Source: an uncultured Succinivibrio sp. (GTDB lineage: Bacteria; Pseudomonadota; Gammaproteobacteria; Enterobacterales; Succinivibrionaceae). From it: a stretch of DNA of 21,970 bases. Below, piece after piece: positions 13,968 through 21,814 of the stretch (positions are counted from its first letter, which is position 1; each line of letters begins with the position of its first letter). The stretch spans positions 1 to 21,970 of the forward strand of contig CAAGAC010000079.1 of NCBI GenBank assembly GCA_900767695.1. Reading direction: 5' to 3'. The notes under the pieces were generated by a model. That model saw nothing but the letters and a program-made list of their open reading frames with translations. It made no database searches and was not told the DNA's origin. Position numbers and translations under genes: made by a program.

Positions 13968-14012
13968 TTTTTTTATTTTAACTTTTAATTTTCAACAACT
14001 TTTACAATAAAT
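13968..14012 (+). promoter_or_regulatory. G-free A/T-rich leader upstream of glf
   Basis: These 45 bases hold no G and only five C, in a GC-rich region. They begin with a run of seven T just after rlmH (possible U tract behind a weak GCCC...GGGC stem) and end at the glf ATG. There is no Shine-Dalgarno. TACAAT at 14003-14008 could be a -10 box, which would start transcription at or near the ATG. TTTAAT at 13984-13989 is another candidate. Neither has a good -35. Confidence 0.45.
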
Positions 14013-15140
14013 ATGAGCAAATACGATTACCTGGTAGTTGGCGCCGGACTGTTCGGGGCGGTTTTCGCCAGGCAGGCTGCCGACGCAGGAAAGAAGGTCC
14101 TGGTCATCGACAAGCGCCCGCACGTCGCCGGAAACGTCTACACGCGGAAGGTCGAGGGGATCAACGTCCACGTGTACGGCGCGCACATCTTCCACACCAA
14201 CGACGAGAAGGTCTGGGAATACGCCGGCCGCTTCTGCCGCTTCAACCGCTTCACGAACTCCCCGGTGGCCAACTACAAGGGCGAGCTCTACTCGCTGCCC
14301 TTCAACATGTACACCTTCAACAAAATGTGGGGCGTGGTCACCCCCGCGCAGGCCCGGGCGAAAATCGACGAGCAGATCAAAGCCGCCGGGATCAGGGAGC
14401 CCCGCAACCTCGAGGAGCAGGCGATAAGCCTGGTGGGCACCGACATCTACGAGAAGCTGATCAAGGGCTACACGGAAAAGCAGTGGGGAAGGAAGTGCTC
14501 GGAGCTTCCGGCCTTCATCATCAAGCGCCTTCCGGTGCGCCTCACCTTCGACAACAACTACTTCAACGCGCTCTACCAGGGCATCCCCATCGGCGGCTAC
14601 ACCGGGATGGTCCAGAGGATGCTCGACGGGATCGAGGTGAGGCTCAACGAGAACTACCTCTCAAGGCGCGCCGAGTACGACGCGCTCGCCGAGAGGATCG
14701 TGTACACGGGCCCCATCGACGAGTTCTACGGCTACGAGTTCGGCCCGCTCGAGTACCGGTCGGTGAGGTTTGAGACCGAGATCCTCGACATCCCGAACTT
14801 CCAGGGCAACGCGGCGGTCAACTACACCGACGCGCAGACCCCGTGGACGAGGATCATCGAGCACAAGTGGTTCGAGTTCGGCAAGGACGAGAACGGCGCC
14901 GATCTGCCCAAGACCGTGATCAGCCGCGAGTACAGCGCCGAGTGGAGCAAGGGCCAGGAGCCCTACTATCCGGTCAACGACGAGAAGAACACCGCGCTCT
15001 ACAAGCGCTACGAGGAGCTAGGCAGGAAGTCTCAGAAGGTGATCTTCGGGGGCAGGCTCGGCCGCTACAAGTACTACGACATGGACAAGGTGATAGGGGA
15101 GGCCCTCGCGCTCTCTGAAAGCCTGTTTGGCAACGCCTGA
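14013..15140 (+). CDS. glf: UDP-galactopyranose mutase
   Basis: FAD enzyme that converts UDP-galactopyranose to UDP-galactofuranose, the donor for galactofuranose in O antigen or other surface glycans. It has 375 residues. DYLVVGAGLFGAVFARQAADAGKKVLVIDKR is the Rossmann FAD site (GxGxxG, residues 10-15). GGNxY appears as AGNVYT, followed by YGAHIFHTNDEKVWEY, NSPVANYKGELYSLPFNMYTF, GYTEKQWGRKCSELPAFIIKRLPVRLTFDNNYF, TGPIDEFYGYEFGPLEYRSVRFE, and near the end GGRLGRYKYYDMDKVIGEAL, all classic Glf segments. It stands alone: no glycosyltransferase is adjacent, rlmH lies 51 bp upstream and metI converges from the other side. The unusual leader suggests its own promoter or a separate origin. Confidence 0.97.
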   Translation: MSKYDYLVVGAGLFGAVFARQAADAGKKVLVIDKRPHVAGNVYTRKVEGINVHVYGAHIFHTNDEKVWEYAGRFCRFNRFTNSPVANYKGELYSLPFNMYTFNKMWGVVTPAQARAKIDEQIKAAGIREPRNLEEQAISLVGTDIYEKLIKGYTEKQWGRKCSELPAFIIKRLPVRLTFDNNYFNALYQGIPIGGYTGMVQRMLDGIEVRLNENYLSRRAEYDALAERIVYTGPIDEFYGYEFGPLEYRSVRFETEILDIPNFQGNAAVNYTDAQTPWTRIIEHKWFEFGKDENGADLPKTVISREYSAEWSKGQEPYYPVNDEKNTALYKRYEELGRKSQKVIFGGRLGRYKYYDMDKVIGEALALSESLFGNA

Positions 15141-15170
15141 CGCCATCGCCCGCCGCGTCGCGGGATAAAA

Positions 15171-15229
15171 GGGGATTTCAAGGCCCCGCCCGATCCCGCG
15201 GCGGGCCCTGGGATCCCTTTGAAATCCCC
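15171..15229. terminator. Large nested hairpin between convergent glf and metI
   Basis: GGGGATTTCAA (15171-15181) pairs perfectly with TTGAAATCCCC (15219-15229). Inside it, GGCCCCGCC and GGCGGGCC form a second GC-rich stem with one bulge. It lies between genes ending at 15140 (plus) and 15293 (minus). No long T tract, but the stem is very stable and could work in both directions. Confidence 0.6.
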
Positions 15230-15292
15230 CCTCTCAAAACCAAGCATCGCCTGAGGCTTGCCCGGGCAATGCCTCGTCCTGCCCCTTTGCCC

Positions 15293-15982
15293 TCAGTGAG
15301 TGGTCTTCCTCACGATGATCCCGCCTATGAACTGGAAGATGCTGATCATGACGAGGATCACCGCGACGGTGAGCCAGATCATGTCGCGGTAGCCCATCTG
15401 GTAGCCGTAGCGGATCGCAAAGTCGCCCAGGCCACCGGCTCCGATGGCGCCCGCGATCGCGGTGATGCCGACGAAGCTTACAAAGGTGATCATCGTGACC
15501 CTCGTGATCCCGGGGATGCTCTCGCGCAGGTAGACGCTGAAGACTATCTCGCGGGGCGAGAAGCCCATGGCCTGCGCCGCCTCTATGAGTCCTGAGTCGA
15601 CCTCCGAGAGCACCTGCTCTATCTGGCGGGCAAAGAAGGGCACGGTGCCGAACACCAGCGCCACGAAGGAGCCTGCAAGCCCGGATCCGGTGCCCACGAT
15701 GAGGCGCGAAAGCGGGATCAGGAGCACCATCAGGATGATGAAGGGGATCGAGCGGATCACGTCGATTGAGCGGTCGCATACGGTGAAGAGCAGCGGGTGC
15801 GGCATGATCCCGCCCTTCTTCGAGGTGACCAGGGTCACCCCGAGCGCGACTCCTAAAAACCAGGCGATGGTGCCCGAGACCGCGATCATCACCAGGGTGT
15901 CGGCGAGGCACTCCAGGAACTCGCCCTTCAGCGGGTCGAAGTTCGGCATGAGGTAGTTTATGAAAGCGTTGAACGAGTTCAT
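15293..15982 (-). CDS. metI: D/L-methionine ABC transporter permease
   Basis: 229 residues, several hydrophobic helices (about residues 27-52, 75-98, 100-122, 165-187, 200-222). The EAA loop that docks on the ATPase reads EAAQAMGFSPREIVFSVYLRES. MPHPLLFTVCDRSIDVIRSIPFIILMVLLIP and AGAIGAGGLGDFAIRYGYQ are diagnostic for MetI. Two copies form the inner-membrane channel with MetN. The start ATG overlaps the metN stop (ATGA), so the two are co-translated. Most similar in layout to E. coli metNIQ, but metQ is divergent here instead of being the third gene. Confidence 0.95.
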   Translation of the reverse strand: MNSFNAFINYLMPNFDPLKGEFLECLADTLVMIAVSGTIAWFLGVALGVTLVTSKKGGIMPHPLLFTVCDRSIDVIRSIPFIILMVLLIPLSRLIVGTGSGLAGSFVALVFGTVPFFARQIEQVLSEVDSGLIEAAQAMGFSPREIVFSVYLRESIPGITRVTMITFVSFVGITAIAGAIGAGGLGDFAIRYGYQMGYRDMIWLTVAVILVMISIFQFIGGIIVRKTTH

Positions 15983-17016
15983 TTGATCATCTCCGCCTTG
16001 ACGCCCTGATCGCGGATGTACCTGACCGCAAGGACGATGTTCCTCGGATCGCCGCGCAGGTTCACCGCCAGCTTTCCAAGCGGCCTGCCCTTGATGTAGT
16101 CGATGTCGCCGTAGAGGATGTTCGCCTCCACGCAGTAGAGCTGGTAGATTTTGCTCATGAGCGCCTCGCCTGCGGACTTGCCCGTGTAGGTGAGGAACCA
16201 GATGTGGGTGCCGTCGCGGAGGTCTGCAAGCGATCCCTCCTCGCCGAAGGTCTCGTAGAAGGCCCCGACGTTCGAGGCCATGTCGAGGAAGGCGCGGGTG
16301 GAAGGATCTTTCGGGCTGCTGAAGAGGTCATAGACCGTGCCGCACTCGGTGATGCGGCCGTGCTCCATGATCGCGGCGCGATCGCAGATCTCCTTCACAA
16401 CCGACATCTGGTGGGTGATCACGACTATCGAGATCCCAAGCTTCGAGTTGAGCTCTTTGAGGAGCTTCAGGATCTGCGCGGTGGTCTGCGGGTCAAGCGC
16501 CGAGGTCGCCTCGTCGCACAGAAGGACCTTTGGGTCGCAGGCGAGCGCGCGGGCGATGGCCACGCGCTGCTTCTGCCCGCCCGAGAGCTGCGAGGGGTAG
16601 GATCTGGCGCGATCGGCCAGTCCCACCATCTCAAGCAGTTCCCGGACCTTCCTCCTGCGCTCGTCCTTTGGCACCTTGGCGTGCGCGAGCGGCAGCTCGA
16701 CGTTGCCCTCGACCGTGCGCGAGGGCATCAGGTTGAAGTGCTGGAAGATCATCCCGATCCTGCGGCGCATCGCGCGCAGCTCCTCACCCTCGAGCGCGGT
16801 TACGTCGCGCCCGTCGATGAGCACCCTGCCCGAGGTGGGGCGCTCCAAAAGGTTGATGCAGCGCACCAAGGTGGACTTGCCAGCCCCCGAGAAGCCGATG
16901 ATCCCGAAGATCTCGCCGTAGCGGATCTCGAGGCTGACATCATCCACGGCGCGCACCTCCGACCAGTTCCGGCCCTGCGGCGGGTAAACCTTGCTGATGT
17001 GCTCAAGCGCGATCAT
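15979..17016 (-). CDS. metN: D/L-methionine ABC transporter ATP-binding protein
   Basis: 345 residues from the ATG at 17014-17016, which has AAAGGAGG 5 nt upstream; a longer start would add 23 basic residues outside the family. Walker A GFSGAGKST at 41-49, Q-loop FQHFNLM near 91, signature LSGGQKQRVAIARAL near 144-158, Walker B KVLLCDEATSALD at 163-175, and H-loop VVITHQM. The last 80 or so residues (LTYTGKSAGEALMSKIYQLYCVEANILYGDIDYIKGRPLGKLAVNL) form the NIL/ACT-like domain that senses methionine and shuts the transporter (trans-inhibition). It powers import through MetI. Divergent from metQ with 147 bp between. Confidence 0.96.
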   Translation of the reverse strand: MIALEHISKVYPPQGRNWSEVRAVDDVSLEIRYGEIFGIIGFSGAGKSTLVRCINLLERPTSGRVLIDGRDVTALEGEELRAMRRRIGMIFQHFNLMPSRTVEGNVELPLAHAKVPKDERRRKVRELLEMVGLADRARSYPSQLSGGQKQRVAIARALACDPKVLLCDEATSALDPQTTAQILKLLKELNSKLGISIVVITHQMSVVKEICDRAAIMEHGRITECGTVYDLFSSPKDPSTRAFLDMASNVGAFYETFGEEGSLADLRDGTHIWFLTYTGKSAGEALMSKIYQLYCVEANILYGDIDYIKGRPLGKLAVNLRGDPRNIVLAVRYIRDQGVKAEMIK

Positions 17017-17044
17017 GCTTCCTCCTTTCCATCGCATGGACGGG

Positions 17045-17073
17045 ATCTTAGATTGCGCGGGCCGCTTTTTAAA
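17045..17073 (-). promoter_or_regulatory. Candidate promoter of metNI
   Basis: On the minus strand TTTAAA (17068-17073), 17-bp spacer, TAAGAT (17045-17050), each four of six to consensus. Transcription would begin near 17038, about 22 nt before the metN ATG. The -35 box is the apex of the GC-rich inverted repeat at 17055-17083. Confidence 0.4.
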
Positions 17074-17083
17074 GCGCCCGCGC
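17055..17083. promoter_or_regulatory. GC-rich inverted repeat in the metN-metQ divergent region
   Basis: GCGCGGGCCGCTTT (17055-17068) and AAAGCGCCCGCGC (17071-17083) form a 13-bp stem with a one-base bulge and a 2-base centre. It overlaps the -35 box and spacer of the candidate metNI promoter and lies about 80 bp before metQ. It could be an operator for a regulator of methionine uptake, or a hairpin in a metQ leader. I see no MetJ-type AGACGTCT box and no SAM-riboswitch architecture. Confidence 0.5.
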
Positions 17084-17163
17084 AAGGCAGATCCCTCCGC
17101 CTCCTGCTTTTTGCGGGGTTATCATTTGGGGACATCGTCAAACCTGGAACAAGGGGCATCCAA

Positions 17164-18009
17164 ATGAAATTACGCTTTGCTACCGCCATCGCCGCAGCCG
17201 CGGCCCTCGCGCTTTCCGCCGCGGCCGCGGCAGAACCCACCGTGGTCAAGGTGGGCGTCGTCGGCGCCTACAACGCCCAGTGGGACACCGTGAACGAGAT
17301 CCTCCAGAAGGACAACATCGAGGTGAAGCTCGTCAAGTACTCGGACTACGCCACGCCCAACCGCGCGCTCAGCGACGGCGACATCGACCTCAACGCCTTC
17401 CAGCACAAGGCCTTCCTTAAAAACGACATCGAGCGCAACGGCTACAAGATAGAGGCCATCGGCGACACCCTGATCACCCCGCTGTGCGTCTTCAACAACA
17501 AGGACAGGATCAAGTCGATGGACGACATAAAGGACGGCGACGTCATCGCCATCCCCTCGGATCTCACCAACGGCGGCCGCGCGCTCAAGGTCCTGGAGTC
17601 GGCGGGCCTCATCAAGGTCAACCCCGAGAAGGGCTACACCCCGACCAAGGCTGATATCACTGAGTACGTCAAAAAGATCAAGATCCGCGAGGCCGAGTCC
17701 GGGATCCTCGCGAGGATCCTCCCCGACGTCTCCGCAGCGCTCATCAACGGCGGCAACGCCTTCACCGCCCACCTCGATCCGGCCAGGGACTCCATCTACC
17801 AGGAGAACCTAGACCCCAAGGTCAACAAGCTCGCCCCGCAGCTTGTGAACGTCATCGTCGCCAGAAGCGAGGACAAGGACAACCCCGTCTACAGGAAGGT
17901 CGTCGACGCCTACCACACCGACGCCGTTGCCAGGACCCTGCTTGAGGCCTACAAGGGCGCGTTCCTCCCTGCGTGGGAAGGCGCCCAGGGCGGCTATCTT
18001 GCGAAGTGA
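17164..18009 (+). CDS. metQ: Methionine-binding periplasmic protein (NlpA/MetQ family), no lipobox
   Basis: Captures methionine for the MetNI transporter. It has 281 residues from the ATG at 17164 (AAGGGG 7 nt upstream); the frame is open far upstream but that part is antisense to metN. The signal peptide MKLRFATAIAAAAALALSAAAAAEP has no Cys, so cleavage by signal peptidase I would release a soluble protein, while most MetQ proteins are lipoproteins. VKVGVVGAYNAQWD, VKYSDYATPNRALSDGDIDLNAFQHKAFL, TLITPLCVF, VIAIPSDLTNGGRALKVLESAGLIKV, DVSAALINGGNAF and ARSEDKDNPVYRKVVDAY follow the family throughout, including the ligand-pocket NGGRAL. TATCAT at 17120-17125 may be its -10 box. The M20 peptidase begins 10 bp after its stop. 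Confidence 0.95.
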   Translation: MKLRFATAIAAAAALALSAAAAAEPTVVKVGVVGAYNAQWDTVNEILQKDNIEVKLVKYSDYATPNRALSDGDIDLNAFQHKAFLKNDIERNGYKIEAIGDTLITPLCVFNNKDRIKSMDDIKDGDVIAIPSDLTNGGRALKVLESAGLIKVNPEKGYTPTKADITEYVKKIKIREAESGILARILPDVSAALINGGNAFTAHLDPARDSIYQENLDPKVNKLAPQLVNVIVARSEDKDNPVYRKVVDAYHTDAVARTLLEAYKGAFLPAWEGAQGGYLAK

Positions 18010-18018
18010 GGCCTCATC

Positions 18019-19143
18019 GTGGCACTGATAACGGATCTTGACTCGTACTGCGAGAAGCTCAGGGAAGCCGTGAACCACGACTGCGGCACCCACTTCCCCG
18101 ATGACGTCACCTGGGAGGCCGGGCTCTTTTCCAGGTGTTTTGCCGAGGCCGGCTACCACGCCGAGGTCGTGGACCTCGGCCCCAAGGCCGGGCGCGGCAT
18201 GCTCGCGACCAACTGCCCGGATGCAAAGGAGTACGACATCCTGCTCTCGGGGCACCTCGACACCGTGTTTCCGCGCGGCACAGCCGCCGCCCGCCCCTTC
18301 AGGCGCGAGGGCATGAAGGCCTTCGGCCCCGGGGTTGCCGACATGAAGGACGGGGATCTTGCGATCCTCTGGGCGCTCACCGAGCTTCCCAAGGAAGTCC
18401 GCGACCGCGTCAGGATCGCCGTCTGCCTCAACCCCGACGAGGAGTTCGGCTCGCTGCACTCGGAGGAGTGGATAGACTCCTATGCCCGACGCTCGCGCTT
18501 TGCCCTGGTATTTGAAAGCCAGACCGAGCAGGGGCAGTACTGCGACCGGCGCAAGGGGATCTCGCACATCGACGTCTTCATGCACGGAGTGGGCGCCCAC
18601 GCGGGCTTCTGCCCCGAGAAGGGACGCTCGGCCATCAACGCGATGGCCAGCTGCATCCAGAGGATCAACGCGCTTGCCAGCGAGAACGTCACCGTGAACT
18701 TCGGGACCATCTCAGGCGGCACCGTCGCCAACGCCATCCCCGAGGAGTGCCAGGCGCGCATCGACGTGCGCTTCTGGACCAACGGGCAGTGGGATCAGTT
18801 CATCTCGGCCTTCAAGGCCGAGTTTGAAAAGCCCTTTGGCATGGACGTGCGCGCCGAGTACGACATCCTGCTCGTGAAGAAGCCGATGGTGCTCACAGAG
18901 AGGATCGGGGAGCTCAAGGCGATCGTGGAGTCTGCGGCCGGGGATCTTGGGATCAAGGCAGGCTTCTACGCCTCAGGCGGGATCTCCGACGGCAACCACA
19001 TCTCCCAGTGCGGCATCCCGGTGCTCGACAGCTTCGGGCCGCGCGGCTACGACTGCCATACCGAGAGGGAGTGGCTTGACCTGAGCTCTGTGAGGGAGTC
19101 GGTCGACATGCTCAAGGGGATCATCACAAAGCTCGCCCACTGA
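18019..19143 (+). CDS. M20-family metallopeptidase (glutamate-carboxypeptidase-like)
   Basis: 374 residues from a GTG with GAGG about 7 nt upstream. The two-zinc centre is complete: H79 and D81 in LLSGHLDTVFP, D108 in GPGVADMKDGD, the catalytic pair E141-E142 in NPDEEFGS, E166 in VFESQTE, and H347 in GYDCHTEREWLDL. GVGAHAGFCPEKGRSAINAMA is the dimerisation-domain segment with its conserved His. The protein lacks a signal peptide, so it acts in the cytoplasm. Related enzymes remove a C-terminal amino acid or an N-acyl group. Being second gene after metQ, it may free methionine from an imported dipeptide or acyl-methionine; that is inference from context. No structural feature seen here fixes the substrate. 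Confidence 0.92.
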   Translation: MALITDLDSYCEKLREAVNHDCGTHFPDDVTWEAGLFSRCFAEAGYHAEVVDLGPKAGRGMLATNCPDAKEYDILLSGHLDTVFPRGTAAARPFRREGMKAFGPGVADMKDGDLAILWALTELPKEVRDRVRIAVCLNPDEEFGSLHSEEWIDSYARRSRFALVFESQTEQGQYCDRRKGISHIDVFMHGVGAHAGFCPEKGRSAINAMASCIQRINALASENVTVNFGTISGGTVANAIPEECQARIDVRFWTNGQWDQFISAFKAEFEKPFGMDVRAEYDILLVKKPMVLTERIGELKAIVESAAGDLGIKAGFYASGGISDGNHISQCGIPVLDSFGPRGYDCHTEREWLDLSSVRESVDMLKGIITKLAH

Positions 19144-19228
19144 GAAACGGGCTTTAAAGGGCAAATTTGAATAAATAAGTCCACAATGCATGCCGTAGAA
19201 CCTGTCACACGCGGCAGGAGGATCCTTC

Positions 19229-20119
19229 ATGAACACGCGGCAGATGGACTGCATCCTGGAGCTTTCAAAGACGCTCAACTTCGGCAAGGCGGCAGCCAAC
19301 CTCTTCATCTCCCAGCCCACGCTCACCTACCAGGCGAGCGTCGCCGAGCAGGAAGTCGGCTTCAAGATCTTCGACCGCAGCGGCAGGGGCACCACCCTGA
19401 CGTCCGCGGGAGCGCAGTTTGCGGCGAGCCTCCGAGGGATCCGCGCCGAGCTGCGCAAGGCCATAGAGCAATGGCAGAACTTCTCGGCCAGGTACAGGGA
19501 GAACCTCCGCATCGCCATGCCCGCGCGCTCCGTCCTGCACTTTCTCCCAGACGCCATAAGGAGGGTCTGCCAGGAGGAGCCTGGCACCGTAGTCTCGACC
19601 ACCTTCAACTGGAACCACGCGATCGACATCTTCATGCAGGGCGAGGAAGACGTTCTCTTCGCCTACTCCGAGGATGCGGCGCACCTGCACGACGTGGATG
19701 TCCACCAGATCTACGAGTCCGGAATCTTCCTAGTGGTGAGGAACGACGATCCCCTGACGCAAAGGAAGCTTGCCACACCCGAGGATCTCAAGGGGCGCAC
19801 GCTGATGGTGGGAGGCCCTTCGCAGAACCCGCTGCGCCGCGTGCAGCAGCGCATGATCGCGACGGGCTGGGTTAGCTACTTCAACAGCGACGATCACGAC
19901 ACCTCGCTCACCAATGTCGCAGCAGGGCGCGCCGTGGTGCTCTCGCCGTGGTTCTTGAACGACCACACCGGCGAGTTCTCATGGATCCCGTTTGACTGCC
20001 CCGAGAAGCTGCCCTGCGTGCTCTGCACCCACGTCTACGACAGGCACCGCGAATCACTCATGAAGTTTGTGAAGATCCTTCTTGAACTACATAAGAAGCG
20101 CGAGGGGTTCATGCCGTGA
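19229..20119 (+). CDS. LysR-type transcriptional regulator
   Basis: 296 residues. The N-terminal winged helix-turn-helix reads MNTRQMDCILELSKTLNFGKAAANLFISQPTLTYQASVAEQEVGFKIFDRSGRGTTLTSAG (residues 1-61), the standard LysR pattern with Gln at the usual Ser-Gln-Pro-Thr-Leu recognition turn. Residues about 90-290 form the periplasmic-binding-like effector domain (LRIAMPARSVLHFLPDAIRR, VNVAAGRAVVLSP-type segment). AGGAGG sits about 7 nt before the ATG. It is 85 bp downstream of the M20 gene in the same direction. The gap holds a CTTTAAAG palindrome and A/T-rich DNA, but I found no clear promoter pair. It may regulate the metQ-peptidase genes or something outside the window; LysR proteins most often act on an adjacent divergent gene, and none is present. 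Confidence 0.93.
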   Translation: MNTRQMDCILELSKTLNFGKAAANLFISQPTLTYQASVAEQEVGFKIFDRSGRGTTLTSAGAQFAASLRGIRAELRKAIEQWQNFSARYRENLRIAMPARSVLHFLPDAIRRVCQEEPGTVVSTTFNWNHAIDIFMQGEEDVLFAYSEDAAHLHDVDVHQIYESGIFLVVRNDDPLTQRKLATPEDLKGRTLMVGGPSQNPLRRVQQRMIATGWVSYFNSDDHDTSLTNVAAGRAVVLSPWFLNDHTGEFSWIPFDCPEKLPCVLCTHVYDRHRESLMKFVKILLELHKKREGFMP

Positions 20120-20123
20120 AGCC

Positions 20124-20147
20124 GCAGGGGCGCCGAAGCGCCCCTGC
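20124..20147. terminator. Hairpin between the LysR gene and the convergent aldolase gene
   Basis: GCAGGGGCGC (20124-20133) pairs perfectly with GCGCCCCTGC (20138-20147) around the tetraloop CGAA, 5 bases after the LysR stop. No T tract follows. It may end transcripts from both sides (the minus gene ends at 20165). Confidence 0.6.
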
Positions 20148-20164
20148 AATGCATATGCGGCATG

Positions 20165-21787
20165 TCACCGCTCGTTTTCTAGAATAGAGTCCGGAGTGAT
20201 TGACCTCAGCGACATCCTGCCGCGCACCCTCTCCCTGAAGTCGTTGACGATGGAGCTCAGCTCGCCGTTGAGCGCCGCCCAGTCCTCGTCGCCGCTCATC
20301 GAGGGGATCCCCGGATCGCCATAGCTCTCGTTGTGCTTGTCCGAGAACTTGTCAAAGCCAGCTATGGCCACATCCGATGCCCCGAGCTTGTCGAGGAGCC
20401 TGAGCACGCAGATCACGGGGTTGTCGAAGTGCGGCCAGCCGCGCTTGATCGCGCGCTCGTACCTCACGACGTACTCGCCCTCCCCCGCCTGCTGCTTGAC
20501 GCTTGACAGCAGGATCTTCGGGACAGCGGCAAACTGCGAGGGATAGGCCTCGCGGGCATACTCGTACCTTACCTTGCTCATCAGGAACATGTAGTCGTAG
20601 GAGTACTGCGGAAGGAATGCGTTGACGCCGATCACAACCGGGTGCTCGGCAGCGGCATAGGCGTCGCACGCGGCCTTGCATTCAACCGATGACTTGCCAG
20701 GAGCCACCAGCAGCACCTTGCGCCCGCGCAGCGCGTCGCGCAGCGCATCCATGGCAGCGGCGTCGTCGGCTTCCTTGTTCTGATCCTCGACGTACTTCTC
20801 CTCAAGCAGATCGTAATCGTACTTCACCCTCTGCTCCGGGCTCATCGAGGAGATGACGCTGCGGATCTCCTGGGCGCTCGCGCTATGGCGGCTCAAGAGG
20901 TAGCTGATGTTGTTGACGTGCGAGCAGTACATGCCGGCGATGTAGTTTGGGATCGAGTAGCCCCACTTGTACTTCTCAAGGCACGGGACCATGTACATGT
21001 CGATGGTGTTCATGATGAGGTCGAGATCGTAGTTGCCGAAGTACTTGCGGTTGAGGAAGCTCGTGACCAGCTCGGTCGTGGCGTTGCCAGCCCCGCGCCC
21101 CATGCCGCAGAGGCTCGCATCGACGATCATGTCGCGACCCTGCCCTGCCATGTACTGCGTGAAGAGCATGGTCAGCGCGAAAGAGAGCTGCTGGTTGTTG
21201 TGCGAGTGGAAGCCGATGCGGATCGCAGGATCGAGGTTGTGCGCGAAGATTGAAAGGATCCTCAGCAGATCCTCGGGGTACATCGCCCCAAAGGTGTCCA
21301 CAACCGAGATCCCCTCGGGCTTCAGGGCGTTGGCCTCGTCGATGAGATCCAGAAGCTCCTTGTCGGTGTAGCCCAGGGTGTTCGATGCCTGGCAGAAGAT
21401 CCGGTATCCCTGATCGCGGATCCGGCGGGCGACCTCGCAGCCCTCGGCGGCCTTGCCGCGGGGAAAGACCACCCTCACCGCGTCGAATGAGGTCCCGTCG
21501 AACGGGGTCAGGTATTTGAGATCGTAGCGGTCAAAGTCGATCATGACCACGTAGGTGGCCGCTGGATCCTTGCCCTGCAGGTACTGCGTGAGATCGGAGG
21601 GCGCATGGTAGTAGCTGTTGCCTAAGACGTGCGGATCGTTCTTGAGCCAGCCGCACTCGATGATGTCTATCTTGGCGTCGGTCAGGCGCTTGATGATCCC
21701 GCGGATCGCGTTGGCGCCGAACTGCGACTTGTTGATGTAGGCGCCGTCGCGCAGCGTGCAGTCCAGAACCTGAATTTGCTTTCCCAT
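20165..21787 (-). CDS. DRE-TIM (HMGL-like) aldolase-type enzyme with extra C-terminal domain
   Basis: 540 residues. Residues 5-300 form an HMG-CoA-lyase-like barrel: VLDCTLRDGAYINK carries Arg13 and the metal ligand Asp14, and GFHSHNNQQ carries the metal ligands His194 and His196. LCGMGRGAGNATTELV is the loop near the active site. Enzymes with this core join or split carbon bonds next to a carbonyl (4-hydroxy-2-oxovalerate aldolase, homocitrate or citramalate synthase). Residues about 350-500 are a second domain: GRKVLLVAPGKSS, PVVIGVNAFLPQYSYDYMFLMSKVRYEY and NPVICVLRLLDKLGASDVAIAGFDKFS, which recall MptE-like/sialyltransferase-like domains of surface-glycan genes. AAGGAG lies 5 nt before the ATG. 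The gene follows a transketolase-like gene by 27 bp, so the pair likely makes an unusual sugar or acid. The exact product is unknown. Confidence 0.75.
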   Translation of the reverse strand: MGKQIQVLDCTLRDGAYINKSQFGANAIRGIIKRLTDAKIDIIECGWLKNDPHVLGNSYYHAPSDLTQYLQGKDPAATYVVMIDFDRYDLKYLTPFDGTSFDAVRVVFPRGKAAEGCEVARRIRDQGYRIFCQASNTLGYTDKELLDLIDEANALKPEGISVVDTFGAMYPEDLLRILSIFAHNLDPAIRIGFHSHNNQQLSFALTMLFTQYMAGQGRDMIVDASLCGMGRGAGNATTELVTSFLNRKYFGNYDLDLIMNTIDMYMVPCLEKYKWGYSIPNYIAGMYCSHVNNISYLLSRHSASAQEIRSVISSMSPEQRVKYDYDLLEEKYVEDQNKEADDAAAMDALRDALRGRKVLLVAPGKSSVECKAACDAYAAAEHPVVIGVNAFLPQYSYDYMFLMSKVRYEYAREAYPSQFAAVPKILLSSVKQQAGEGEYVVRYERAIKRGWPHFDNPVICVLRLLDKLGASDVAIAGFDKFSDKHNESYGDPGIPSMSGDEDWAALNGELSSIVNDFRERVRGRMSLRSITPDSILENER

Positions 21788-21814
21788 GCCTGCTCCTTAT
21801 GATGCGCCGCCCTT

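Noticed and set aside
17017..17085. Upstream start for metN
   Set aside because: The added residues are basic and outside the family; the ATG at 17016 has an ideal AAAGGAGG.
16204..17163. Long 5' extension of the metQ frame
   Set aside because: It is antisense to metN; the ATG at 17164 has a ribosome site and opens a proper signal peptide.
17017..17163. SAM riboswitch or MetJ operator in the met divergent region
   Set aside because: No multi-stem SAM-riboswitch layout and no tandem AGACGTCT-like boxes; only one inverted repeat is seen.
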